Source: Pseudonocardia acidicola
Lineage (GTDB): Bacteria > Actinomycetota > Actinomycetes > Mycobacteriales > Pseudonocardiaceae
Length of the DNA stretch: 35,996 nt
Direction: 5' to 3'
Assembly (NCBI RefSeq): GCF_012911935.1
Contig: NZ_JAAXLA010000072.1
Location: 1-35,996 of the forward strand
Positions within the stretch are counted from its first letter, which is position 1; every line of letters begins with the position of its first letter. This document shows, piece after piece, positions 8,406 through 15,899 of this stretch. The position numbers were made by a program, and so were the translations under genes. Under the pieces are notes generated by a model that saw only the letters and a list, made by a program, of their open reading frames with translations, made no database searches and had not been told where the DNA came from.

Positions 8406-9077
8406 ATGGCTCTGTTCGGACCCGACAAGACGCAGATGGTCACCGCGGAGCGGGCGCTGCCCGGGCGGCCGACCCCGCTGGCGGTGCCGGAGCAGCACTT
8501 CGTCAACGGCAACCGCATCCTGCCGCCGTTCCCCGAGGGCCTGGCCACGGCCGTGTTCGGCATGGGCTGTTTCTGGGGCGCCGAGCGGATCTTCTGGCAG
8601 ACCCCCGGCGTCCACTCGACCGCGGTCGGGTACGCGGGCGGGTTCACCGAGAACCCCACCTACGAGGAGGTCTGTTCCGGGCTGACCGGGCACACGGAGG
8701 TCGTCCTCGTGGTGTTCGACCCCGCGCACGTGAGCTACGAGACGCTGCTGAAGGTGTTCTGGGAGGGGCACGACCCGACGCAGGGCATGCGCCAGGGCGA
8801 CGACCGCGGCACCCAGTATCGCTCGGCGGTCTACTACGTCGACGACGCCCAGCGCGAGCTCGCCGAGTCGACCGCGAAGACCTATGGCGACGCCCTGCGC
8901 GCCGCCCACCACGGCGAGATCACCACGGAGATCGCTCCGCTGCGGCACTTCTACTGGGCCGAGCACTACCACCAGCAGTACCTGGCCAAGGTGCCGAACG
9001 GGTACTGCGGCATCGGCGGCACGGGTGTTTGTCTAAGTGACCTTCCAGGTGTCACGCTGCCCGGCCCGAAGGGTTGA
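8406..9077 (+). CDS. msrA: peptide-methionine (S)-S-oxide reductase, C-terminus rewritten by element insertion
   Basis: MsrA reduces methionine-S-sulfoxide in proteins, using a nucleophilic Cys and recycling Cys residues. The nucleophile is Cys55 in GMGCFWGAER. YAGG, HDPTQG, GTQYRS and the ending HYHQQYLAKVPNGYCG are all present. The gene is intact to residue 207, where the integrated element begins. Before insertion the end read GGTGVSCPIGTGVGSE (remnant at 19261-19305); it now reads GGTGVCLSDLPG plus ten more element-encoded residues (223 in total). The first recycling Cys (Cys201) is untouched. The second is replaced by Cys209, encoded by element DNA. The last 26 bases overlap the convergent small gene ending at 9052. 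The ATG at 8406 follows a TAGCCT -10 hexamer at 8394-8399, so the mRNA is probably leaderless. Confidence 0.93.
   Translation: MALFGPDKTQMVTAERALPGRPTPLAVPEQHFVNGNRILPPFPEGLATAVFGMGCFWGAERIFWQTPGVHSTAVGYAGGFTENPTYEEVCSGLTGHTEVVLVVFDPAHVSYETLLKVFWEGHDPTQGMRQGDDRGTQYRSAVYYVDDAQRELAESTAKTYGDALRAAHHGEITTEIAPLRHFYWAEHYHQQYLAKVPNGYCGIGGTGVCLSDLPGVTLPGPKG
9018..9042. other. attL junction
   Basis: The chromosome-element boundary lies in GGCACGGG (9018-9025). It shares seven of eight bases with GGTACGGG at 19258-19265. To its right, CTAAGTGACC (9033-9042) is the element arm that mirrors GGTCACATAG at the other end. The exact crossover dinucleotide cannot be fixed from one sequence. Confidence 0.8.
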
Positions 9078-9273
9078 TCCGCGGCAGGGCGTCTGTCGAG
9101 TCGTCGACCAGGCCGAATACGGCAACGACGCGCATGAGCGCTGCCGGGTCCTCCACGACCGGCGGCAGGCCCTGAGCGAGTCGGGACGTCCGGACGATCT
9201 CGCGCACCAGGTCGTCCGGACCGGCCGCGTGAACGGTGCGTGCTGAGCTGCGCCGAACGGCCGGTCTGCTCAT
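9052..9273 (-). CDS. small protein at the element's left edge, function unknown
   Basis: The 73-residue product begins MSRPAVRRSSARTVH and contains a probable helical body (DDLVREIVRTSRL, EDPAALMRVVAVFGLV). The ATG at 9273 is supported by GGGGAGAG about eight bases upstream. A longer frame to 9408 would run through the repeat array and is less likely. The gene is convergent with msrA and overlaps its rewritten 3' end by 26 bases. It lies between the helicase gene and attL, so in the excised circle it would sit directly across attP from the integrase. No family was recognised. The position is compatible with a recombination directionality factor or another integrase partner, but nothing in the sequence proves that. 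Confidence 0.6.
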   Translation of the reverse strand: MSRPAVRRSSARTVHAAGPDDLVREIVRTSRLAQGLPPVVEDPAALMRVVAVFGLVDDSTDALPRINPSGRAA

Positions 9274-9294
9274 GCGTCCACTCTCCCCGCGGTC

Positions 9295-9524
9295 AGTGAC
9301 TGTCACTCGGTTGTCACTCGCGTTGTCACTGGTGTTTGCGCTGGTCAATGGCGGTGTAGTGACGGTGTGACACGGGAGTGCGCCGTTGGTGCGCGGCGCG
9401 GTTGTCACTCGGCCTCCGGCTCGGTGGAGATGTGTTCGTCCTGGTCAGGCGGGCTTGAGTGACGCTGTGACAGCAGTGACAGGGGGCGCGCTGCGGGGGT
9501 GTCACTCGTGTCACCGGTGTCACT
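9295..9524. repeat. TGTCACT-type iteron cluster A
   Basis: About thirteen copies of TGTCACT or its complement occur here in both orientations. The first forms a 13-bp palindrome, AGTGACTGTCACT (9295-9307). It is followed by TGTCACT at 9312 and 9324 (11 and 12 bp steps), AGTGAC at 9358, TGTGACA at 9366, and TGTCACTC at 9403. Three copies at 9457-9481 and three at 9500-9524 lie inside the helicase gene's last codons with steps of about 8-10 bp. The copies at 9500-9524 encode an Asp-Thr-rich repeat and might reflect protein rather than DNA function. Candidates are a replication origin or a regulator operator. Confidence 0.65.
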
Positions 9525-10592
9525 GTCGGCCGGGTGGTAGGCCCCGGCCGGGGTGGCTCTGATCTGTCCGTCGGTGGCCATGCGGCGGCAGGTCTGGCGA
9601 ACGGTTGCCGCGTCGAGCTGGAGCGCTTCGGCGATCTCCTTTGGGCGCTGGCCGGGGTAGTCGCGCACGTACCGGAGCACGAGGGATCGGGTGTCGCGCA
9701 GTAGGTAGTCGCTGGCTGGGCCGTCGAGCGTCCGCCACGCGCCTGCCGTGGGGTCGAACGAGAGGGCGTAGTCGGTTTCATCGACGTCGCGGCCGGTGAC
9801 GTGGAGGACCCCGTCTGCTTGGGCGCGGGCGCGTTCGAGGACGAGGACGGCGTCGGCGGCGCCGGCGAGTCCGTTGGTGCCGGAGACGGTCGCGAGGAAG
9901 TCGTCGGCGGCGGCCTTGCGCACGTGGTGGACGAGCAGCATGGCCACGCCGTAGTGGTCGGCGATCCGCTTGATCCGGGTCATGGCGGCGTAGTCGGCGT
10001 CATAGGCGGCGACGCCGGGGGGTGGGGTGCCGCGGACCTTGGCGAACACGTCGATGACGACGAGCCGGGCGTCGGGGTGGGCGTCGAGCCAGTCCACGAG
10101 CACAGCATCGCCTCCGGCCGGGATCGGCGGGCAGGCGATCGACAAGGTCAGCCCGGCCGGGGCGGGACGGCCGGCGAGCACGGTGCGGATGCGGGATTGC
10201 AGCCGGCGCGGGGTGTCCTCCAGTGCGAGGTAGAGCACCGGACCTTGCTCGACGGGCAGGCAGCCGAGCGCCGGCCGTCCGGCTGCGATGTCCAGGCCGA
10301 GCCCGAGTGCGAGCCAGGATTTGCCGACCTTCGGGGGGCCGGCGAACAGAGTCACGCCCTCGCAGACGATGCCGGGCACCGCCCACCGCGGGTCGGGGAA
10401 GTCCATGCCCATCAGCTCCTGTGCGTCCCATGCCGTGCGCGCAGGTGCGGCCACGGCTTCGAGCCCTCCGCGTCGAGGGCGCCGTGCAGGACCGTTCACG
10501 GCGCCCTCAGAGCCGTTGTGCTGCCCGTTCGGGTCGAGGGCAGGGTGACGGTCCGGCCTCTTCAGGGGCTGGGGGTGCGGGTTGGTGGTCAT
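9405..10592 (-). CDS. RepA-like AAA/RecA-fold helicase of the element
   Basis: This 395-residue ATPase has a RecA fold like plasmid RepA/DnaB-type replicative helicases. The Walker A motif GPPKVGKSWLALGL is at residues 85-98, LYLALEDTPRRLQSRI is the typical RepA segment after strand 2, the Walker B LVVIDVFAKVRG is near 177-188, and MLLVHHVRK is the sensor strand. A winged-helix-like segment follows (PKEIAEALQLDAATVRQTCRRM), then a low-complexity tail overlapping iteron cluster A. Its ATG overlaps the primase stop by four bases (ATGA), so the two are translationally coupled. Together they probably replicate the excised circle. A regulatory rather than helicase role is possible, but the coupling to a primase favours replication. 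Confidence 0.82.
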   Translation of the reverse strand: MTTNPHPQPLKRPDRHPALDPNGQHNGSEGAVNGPARRPRRGGLEAVAAPARTAWDAQELMGMDFPDPRWAVPGIVCEGVTLFAGPPKVGKSWLALGLGLDIAAGRPALGCLPVEQGPVLYLALEDTPRRLQSRIRTVLAGRPAPAGLTLSIACPPIPAGGDAVLVDWLDAHPDARLVVIDVFAKVRGTPPPGVAAYDADYAAMTRIKRIADHYGVAMLLVHHVRKAAADDFLATVSGTNGLAGAADAVLVLERARAQADGVLHVTGRDVDETDYALSFDPTAGAWRTLDGPASDYLLRDTRSLVLRYVRDYPGQRPKEIAEALQLDAATVRQTCRRMATDGQIRATPAGAYHPADSDTGDTSDTPAARPLSLLSQRHSSPPDQDEHISTEPEAE

Positions 10593-11581
10593 GCGGCGGC
10601 TCCCGCGGGGTCAGTGATCGTGCGCGGTCGTTTCGCTCCGGCGCGCAGGCCGGAAGCGATGGTCTGTTCGGCCTGGCGGGGGCTGTAGGCGCCGAGCGCG
10701 AGATGCCGGCCCGCGGCCGACAGCAGCACCGCGCGCGCATCCGGCTCTGGCAGGGCGCCACCGGCGACGAGCTGCCCAAGCGCGACCGCGGCGACGTACA
10801 GACAGGCGTTGCGCTGCCCGGCCGGGGCGTCGTGCACCCGTGCTGTTTCAGCTGTGATCGCGGCGTGCAGATAGCGACCGACCCGGCCCGCGGCAGTGCG
10901 GATTGATCCGGTTGGGGCGGGCGGAAGCGGCGGCGGCGCCAGGCGTCGGGCGAGCCATCCGGGCAACGCGGCCGGGTCGCGGTCGTCGACCAGCCGGTAT
11001 GTCCCGGCGGGGGTGCGGCTGCCCGGGGCGACGACGTAGCCGCCGTGCGCGCGGGTGTCGACTTTCCACCCCAGCCCGCGTCCGCGGTCGCCTTGGGTGT
11101 TGCGCAGCGCCGGTGCCGCCGGCCCGGCCGGGGTGCGGAAGTACAGGTGGCGTCCGCCCGAGGGCGTGATGACTGTCCGCGTGGCGGGCACCTGCTCGCC
11201 TGCTTCGGCGGCGACCCAGGCCAGCGCGCCGGCCCCGTCGATCACGCCGCGGGCGGCCCACAGTTCGGGCGCGATGTCGGCGGGGTGGCCCGGGTCAGGG
11301 CGGTCGAGGTCGATCACGACCAGCCCAGCCGGGCCGCAGGCGATGCCGACGTTGAACGACCCGGCCGTCCAGGCGCGGGCGATGCGGTCGGGGTCGGTGG
11401 TGGCGCGCTGCTCCCACCCGGCGTGTCCGCCGGCGCAGGGCCCGGTGCCCGGACAGCGATCGGCACCGTGCAGTGCGGGCCGCTTCCCGGCCGGCGCGAG
11501 CGGAAACACGGGCCAGCCGCGCGCGGCAGCGGCGAGGGCGACGTCGGTCAAGCTGGTGGGATTCTCGGGGCCAGTGCTCAT
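10589..11581 (-). CDS. bifunctional DNA primase/polymerase (Prim-Pol)
   Basis: The 330-residue product has the Prim-Pol (AEP-type) N-terminal domain found in AICE and plasmid replication proteins. Key parts are AAAARGWPVFPLAPAGKRPA at residues 17-36, a Cys-rich loop (RCPGTGPCAGGH), the metal-binding LVVIDLDRPD with Asp91 and Asp93, and SGGRHLYFRTP with the conserved His near residue 145. The C-terminal 100 residues are helical and may bind DNA or the helicase. It would prime and extend DNA on the excised element. The ATG at 11581 has GGAGA nine bases upstream. It is the first gene of a two-gene replication operon; a 224-base gap with a strong hairpin separates it from the translocase gene. 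Confidence 0.85.
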   Translation of the reverse strand: MSTGPENPTSLTDVALAAAARGWPVFPLAPAGKRPALHGADRCPGTGPCAGGHAGWEQRATTDPDRIARAWTAGSFNVGIACGPAGLVVIDLDRPDPGHPADIAPELWAARGVIDGAGALAWVAAEAGEQVPATRTVITPSGGRHLYFRTPAGPAAPALRNTQGDRGRGLGWKVDTRAHGGYVVAPGSRTPAGTYRLVDDRDPAALPGWLARRLAPPPLPPAPTGSIRTAAGRVGRYLHAAITAETARVHDAPAGQRNACLYVAAVALGQLVAGGALPEPDARAVLLSAAGRHLALGAYSPRQAEQTIASGLRAGAKRPRTITDPAGAAA

Positions 11582-11755
11582 GCCGGACGGTCTCCGTTCG
11601 ATAACTCTGAGTGATCGACGGCGGGTGTGGAGGACCAGGGGAGGGAGGCGCGGACGATGCCTCGATCCCCGGTTACAGCCGTATTTGTGCTGGTCGGACG
11701 GGGGTGGGTCCCTCGCCTCCCTTGCGGTGATCTCTCCTGGTCAGCTTGGGGAGGT

Positions 11756-11801
11756 GGGGCCGGGGAGGAGGTGAGGGAGAACTCCCTTCCTCCCCGGCCC
11801 C
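11756..11801 (-). terminator. strong hairpin after the transfer operon
   Basis: A 14-bp perfect stem (11756-11769 with 11788-11801, GGGGCCGGGGAGGA and its complement) begins four bases beyond the translocase stop codon. It should end the transfer operon before the replication operon. The rest of the 11582-11805 gap shows no reading frame with protein character. It must hold the replication promoter; TTATCG on the minus strand, just upstream of the primase start, is a possible -10 box. Confidence 0.6.
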
Positions 11802-11805
11802 TCCC

Positions 11806-14112
11806 TCACTGGGCTCCCTCGCCGGGCTCCCAGTCGTCGTCACTGTCCGTGTCCGAACCGGTGGTGCGGTCGGCGATGGCCTCGACGACCCGAGACAGCG
11901 CGACCTGCTGCCAGCCGCCGGTCTTGTACGGCTTGGCGCCGTCGGGCAGCGCGTCGCGCAGGTCGCCGAACGTCCACCGCCCGTAGGCGCCCCGGTCGCG
12001 GCCGGCGAGCCGGGACAGCACCTCTTGGGTGCGCATCCGCTCCGCGCCCGCCTCGCGGATCACGGCGGCGATGTCCGTGAGTGGGTCCGGACCGGCCGGC
12101 TCCTCGGCCACCATCGGCGCCGTGGTGGTGATGCCGGCCTCGTCGCGCATCGCCAGGGCGCGCTCGACGATCGGGGTGATCTCGTCGATGCCCTTCTCCC
12201 GGCGGATGTAGAACGTGCGCAGCAGCCCGGGCCGGGGTCCGAACCCCGACGCCATGGCGGTGCCTACGTCCTCGCCGGGGACGAGATTGGTGGCGGTGAT
12301 CCCGGCCTTGTGCGCGCCGGTGCCGAGGATCGCGTCGTTGCCCTGGTGGTCGCCGATGGCGAAGCACACCCGGTGCGACACCGTCTTGGCCAGGTCCCGC
12401 GGCAGCGAGTCCGCCGACGGCGCGGGGGTGACAAAGACCAGGGTGATGCCGCACTTGCGCGCCTTCATCATCACCTTGATCGCGAGCTGCTTGGCCTCCT
12501 CGCCGAACTGCTCGTGGCGGAACAGCTCCTGGCACTCGTCGAACACCACGACCTTGGGCCGCATCCGCGGGTCGCGCTCGGCGAGTTCCCGCGTGAGCTT
12601 GGTTTCCTCCCCGCCGAGTTCGGCGAGGATCTTCCCGCGCTCGGTGACCTCGGTGCGCAGGTTGCGCAGCGCGCCGATCGCGGCGGCGATGTGCTCGTCC
12701 TCGTCGCCCTTGACCAGCCTGGCCAGGCGGCGGGTCATGGGGTCGTAGTCGACGTTGAACGCCATCACGTAGACCTCGATGTCCACCAGCGGATCCAGCA
12801 TGGCCCCGAGCAGCAGGTTGACCACCAGCGAGGTCTTGCCCGAACCCATTGCCCCGGCGGCGCCGTAGTTCGACGCCATGAGCTTGCCGGTGACCACGCT
12901 GCCGCGCTGGTCGATCCCGACGGGCACCCCGGTGAAGTAGTCGGCCGTGCCCTCGGTGAGCAGCGGATAGGGGTCCACCGGCCCGGTCAGCAGCCCCTGG
13001 TCGGCCACCCACAGGTCCAGCACCCCGGGTTGGCGCTTGGGCTCGGTGGGCCACACCTCCACCGGCAGGCGCACCAGGTTGTGCGCCAGCACCGCCCGTC
13101 GGTCGTTGATCATCTCCACGGTGACGCCGGCGGGCAGCTCCAGTTGGGTTCGCCAGCCCTTGCCGTCCCGCCCGGTGCCCAGCACCCACCGGGGCTGCCA
13201 GCCCTCCTTGAACTTCCGGGTCAGCGGCGGCAGGTTGAGGTTCCGTAGCGCGGCCAGGATCGCCCCCTCATCCGGCACCACATCCCGCACCGTCGTGTCC
13301 GGCTGCACCGGGGCGGCCCAGGCCGGGGGCTCGGTGCGGGCCCGGCCGATCGCCCACAGGCAAACGATCCCGCCGACGGTGGCCAGCAGCAGCATCGTGG
13401 CGCCGTAGACGCTGATGAACCATGCCGTGAACGCGATCGCCGAGATCACCCCACGGATCGGCCCCAGCACCCACGAGAGGTCGTCGTTGCCGATCGCGAG
13501 CACTACGCCCAGCAGCAACAACAGGCCGGTGAAGGCCACCAGACCGACGGCGAAGGCCTTCACGAACTGGATCGGTGAGCGCACCCAGTCCATGACGCGG
13601 TCGTGGCGACGCTGCTTCTCCGCGACATCGCGGGTCTCCCACTCCAGCAGTACCTCGCGGTCTCCGACCAGCTCGGCCTGGCGCATCATCCGCTCGTACC
13701 GCGATGCGCCGTGCGCGTCGCGCCACCGGCTCCACACCACCCCGGCGCCGGCGATCGGGAACCACATATGCCGGGCGACTCCCCGCGTGGCTGCCTTGGT
13801 GCGGTCGTGGGTGGCCAGCGTGTGGGCGGTGGTGATGACGTGCACCGTCTGCCGGCGCGCCACGGTGCCGGCCCGGCGCAGCGCCGTCCCCGGCCGGGCC
13901 GGCTCGTCGCCGGCCTGGTCGTCGACGAGCTCGGCGTCGATCACCAGCGGCGCGACCTCGGTTCCGGCCGGGGTGGGCCGATGCGGGAACTCGATCACCC
14001 GGCCCTCGTCGGGCCGGCGCCGGCGCTCCTGCTCGCGCATCGCGGTCTCCTGCTCGATCTCGACGTCGTCCCGGTCGGCCGGGTCGGGGTTGCCAGTCAC
14101 GGTCGTGGGCAT
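11806..14112 (-). CDS. FtsK/SpoIIIE-type conjugative DNA translocase (TraB-like)
   Basis: This 768-residue motor would move double-stranded DNA between mycelial cells, as TraB does in Streptomyces plasmids. From the N-terminus there is a charged, disordered cytoplasmic region (1-110), two to three membrane segments (about 183-256, including LVAFTGLLLLLGVVLAI), and then the motor domain. Walker A is GAMGSGKTSLVVNLLLG near 420-436, Walker B is VVVFDECQELF near 521-531, and CGITLVFVTPAPSADSLPRDL follows. The end (about 700-765, including TFGDLRDALP) looks like the winged helix that TraB proteins use to read clt repeats. The ATG at 14112 shares a base with the upstream stop (TGATG). No clt repeat array was found with confidence. 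Confidence 0.87.
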   Translation of the reverse strand: MPTTVTGNPDPADRDDVEIEQETAMREQERRRRPDEGRVIEFPHRPTPAGTEVAPLVIDAELVDDQAGDEPARPGTALRRAGTVARRQTVHVITTAHTLATHDRTKAATRGVARHMWFPIAGAGVVWSRWRDAHGASRYERMMRQAELVGDREVLLEWETRDVAEKQRRHDRVMDWVRSPIQFVKAFAVGLVAFTGLLLLLGVVLAIGNDDLSWVLGPIRGVISAIAFTAWFISVYGATMLLLATVGGIVCLWAIGRARTEPPAWAAPVQPDTTVRDVVPDEGAILAALRNLNLPPLTRKFKEGWQPRWVLGTGRDGKGWRTQLELPAGVTVEMINDRRAVLAHNLVRLPVEVWPTEPKRQPGVLDLWVADQGLLTGPVDPYPLLTEGTADYFTGVPVGIDQRGSVVTGKLMASNYGAAGAMGSGKTSLVVNLLLGAMLDPLVDIEVYVMAFNVDYDPMTRRLARLVKGDEDEHIAAAIGALRNLRTEVTERGKILAELGGEETKLTRELAERDPRMRPKVVVFDECQELFRHEQFGEEAKQLAIKVMMKARKCGITLVFVTPAPSADSLPRDLAKTVSHRVCFAIGDHQGNDAILGTGAHKAGITATNLVPGEDVGTAMASGFGPRPGLLRTFYIRREKGIDEITPIVERALAMRDEAGITTTAPMVAEEPAGPDPLTDIAAVIREAGAERMRTQEVLSRLAGRDRGAYGRWTFGDLRDALPDGAKPYKTGGWQQVALSRVVEAIADRTTGSDTDSDDDWEPGEGAQ

Positions 14113-15053
14113 CACGCAGCCGCCCTTCCGGGCTCGACAGCGGGCGGGATGGACACCGGCGCGACGGCCGGGGCGGGGTCGGCGGCGCGCAGAGCAGCGG
14201 CGACCTTCACCGAGGTGCCGGCCGAACAGCCGGTCACCCGGCGGCACCACGCCGGGGTGGCGTCCACCGACTCGCCGGCTGCGCGGGCATCGTCGAGCGC
14301 CACACGGGCCGCGGTCACGTAGTCGGCCAACAGGGTGCGCGGTGTCGGGGCGCGCCGGGCGGGGCGCCGTGCGGCCCGGGCCGGCCGGGTCGGCTGCGCA
14401 TCGTCGGCCGCGGACCGCGGCCCGGGTTTGTGAACGGGCTCATGAACCCCGTTCATGACCTGCTCGGGGGCACGCTCGGTCAGCGCCCGGTGCACCGCCT
14501 CGGTCAGCCGGTCGCGCAGGCCGGGGCCGGTCTCGGCGGTGAAGAACACCACCAGCGGCGGCACCGAGTGCAGCACCACCCCGGCGGCGGAGAACGGCTT
14601 GCCCTCGGCCAGCCCCCACGACGTCCAGGTGTTCATCACGTAGGTGGCGGCGAACGTGAGCCACTTCGTCCGCCGCGCCCAGGCGTTGAGAGAAACCTGG
14701 TAGCGGGCGGTGACCTGCTCCGCGCGCAGCACCGCCAGCAGTACGAGCGACACCATCGGATCAAGCAGCCACGCCACCCACCACGCCAACGAGTAGGCCG
14801 GCGCCCCCGCGGCGGCGAAGGTCTGGACGTTGACCGCGGTGAATGCCAGCCCCAGCACGATCCCCGCCCACAGCAACCGGTCCACCTGGGCCCGCACCCG
14901 CTCCACCCGCAGAGCGATCACATCCGGATGCGTGGTCAGCGTCCGAACCTGGGCGGCGTCGGCGGCCTCGGCGGCCAATCGCACCACCCGGCTCGACTCC
15001 GGCGCGGTCGCGCCGGCCGCCATGCTTGCCGGGTACAGGCCGCGGGCGCTCAT
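14112..15053 (-). CDS. DUF2637-like membrane protein of the transfer operon
   Basis: The product has 313 residues. Residues 1-50 are soluble and helical. About four hydrophobic segments follow (LLWAGIVLGLAFTAVNVQTF, SLAWWVAWLLDPMVSLVLLA, FAATYVMNTWTSW, VVLHSVPPLVVFF), an arrangement I associate with DUF2637 proteins encoded beside traB in actinobacterial plasmids and AICEs. The C-terminal half is Arg/Ala/Pro-rich and ends in a helix-turn-helix-like stretch (TPAWCRRVTGCSAGTSVKV). It probably assists intermycelial spread, as Spd proteins do. The start at 15053 overlaps the upstream stop (ATGA), and the stop overlaps the traB-like start, so the gene is embedded in a coupled operon. The family assignment is from memory. 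Confidence 0.72.
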   Translation of the reverse strand: MSARGLYPASMAAGATAPESSRVVRLAAEAADAAQVRTLTTHPDVIALRVERVRAQVDRLLWAGIVLGLAFTAVNVQTFAAAGAPAYSLAWWVAWLLDPMVSLVLLAVLRAEQVTARYQVSLNAWARRTKWLTFAATYVMNTWTSWGLAEGKPFSAAGVVLHSVPPLVVFFTAETGPGLRDRLTEAVHRALTERAPEQVMNGVHEPVHKPGPRSAADDAQPTRPARAARRPARRAPTPRTLLADYVTAARVALDDARAAGESVDATPAWCRRVTGCSAGTSVKVAAALRAADPAPAVAPVSIPPAVEPGRAAA

Positions 15054-15334
15054 CGTGCACCCCAGGGGTCGTCGGTCTCGAACTCGACCTCGATCGGGTC
15101 GGCGACCAGGCCGTGATGTCGGGCCAGTCGCGCCGCGCCGTGGCGATAGGAGCGGGCCCGGCCGATCACGTCGCCCCACTCAGTCTCGACCAGGTAGCCC
15201 GACCGGCGCTCGCGGTCGCGGATCACCGTGCCGGAGAACTCCCCGGCCCCGCAGGTGACCAGGCCCTTGCCGGGGCCGACCACGTCGACCGCCACCGCAA
15301 CCGCGCGGTCCGGTTCGCCCGCGGGCTCTACCAT
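15050..15334 (-). CDS. small transfer-operon protein, unknown
   Basis: This 94-residue protein begins MVEPAGEPDRAVAVAVD and contains a beta-rich stretch (GEFSGTVIRDRERRSGYLV, then WGDVIGRARSYRHGAARLA) and an acidic end. I do not recognise a family. The ATG at 15334 has a clear GAGGAGAA eight bases upstream and is preferred. A GTG at 15502, overlapping the stop of the next upstream gene (GTGA), would give a 150-residue version with a less protein-like extension and only a weak ribosome site. It is coupled by overlap to the DUF2637-like gene and is presumably co-regulated with transfer. Confidence 0.6.
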   Translation of the reverse strand: MVEPAGEPDRAVAVAVDVVGPGKGLVTCGAGEFSGTVIRDRERRSGYLVETEWGDVIGRARSYRHGAARLARHHGLVADPIEVEFETDDPWGAR

Positions 15335-15498
15335 CGCGTTCTCCTCACTGCTGGCGTGCTCACCGGTCGTGTCGTGGTGGGGGAGAGCTGGCCGGGCGGG
15401 GACGTCTTGGCGGAGGAACCCGCCGGTCCGGCGCTCCAGATCGGTCGTGTATTCGCCTGTCCCGACGTCCGAGATGGTCGAGGCGGCCGGCCGACGCT

Positions 15499-15783
15499 TC
15501 ACGCGGCTTCTTCGGCCAGCGGATCCGCCACCTGCGTCAGCGCGTACACCTGCGCAACACGGCCCGCGGCAGCGATCCGAGCCATGGCCCGACGCGCCTC
15601 ACGCCGCTCCCGCCGTTCATCCAGCTCCGTCAGCGACACCACGGGCGACCCCGGCCGCAATGGCACCGCCGACCACACCTCCTCGATGACCTGGTCCCAG
15701 TACCGCTCCAGCGCGGCCCGGTCCTCCTCGTCCAGCGGCGTGATGCAGTCAGCCAGCGCGGCCGAATCAGCGTGCGACTTCAT
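15499..15783 (-). CDS. small helical protein, first gene of the transfer operon
   Basis: The product has 94 residues and is predicted largely helical, with acidic and Arg-rich faces (DEEDRAALERYWDQVIEEVW; ELDERRERREARRAMARI). No family was recognised. The ATG at 15783 has GGAAGGG six to twelve bases upstream. It is the first reading frame behind the divergent promoter region shared with the GntR gene, so the four operator-like boxes there should control it and the transfer genes after it. Confidence 0.6.
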   Translation of the reverse strand: MKSHADSAALADCITPLDEEDRAALERYWDQVIEEVWSAVPLRPGSPVVSLTELDERRERREARRAMARIAAAGRVAQVYALTQVADPLAEEAA

Positions 15784-15808
15784 CGGATCCCTTCCCTGCG
15801 AACGACAA

Positions 15809-15892
15809 CCGTCTTAATACGGCTGCGCGAGTTGAGACGGTAAGGGGAATCTGTCTCAAGGTCAACCGCTGTCTCAAGACGGTCGCTAGGGT
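15809..15892. promoter_or_regulatory. divergent operator region with four nTTRAGACRG boxes and a -10 box
   Basis: Boxes fitting nTTRAGACRG lie at 15809-15818 (minus; also part of the near-palindrome CCGTCTTAATACGG), 15831-15840 (plus, GTTGAGACGG), 15851-15860 (minus) and 15869-15878 (minus, both CTGTCTCAAG as written). They step by 22, 20 and 18 bp, close to two helical turns. TAGGGT (15887-15892) is a probable -10 for the rightward GntR transcript, which would then start at or next to its ATG. The boxes are good candidates for the GntR protein's operators and would let it repress itself and the leftward transfer operon. Confidence 0.65.
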
Positions 15893-15899
15893 GGGATGT

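Noticed and set aside
9500..9524. Treating the last three iterons purely as DNA signals
   Set aside because: They keep a 9-bp step and encode Asp-Thr-X repeats in the helicase tail, so a coding repeat explains them equally well; they are listed with the cluster but flagged.
9295..9524. CRISPR array
   Set aside because: The repeats are only 7-8 bases, occur in both orientations and have no uniform spacers or cas genes.
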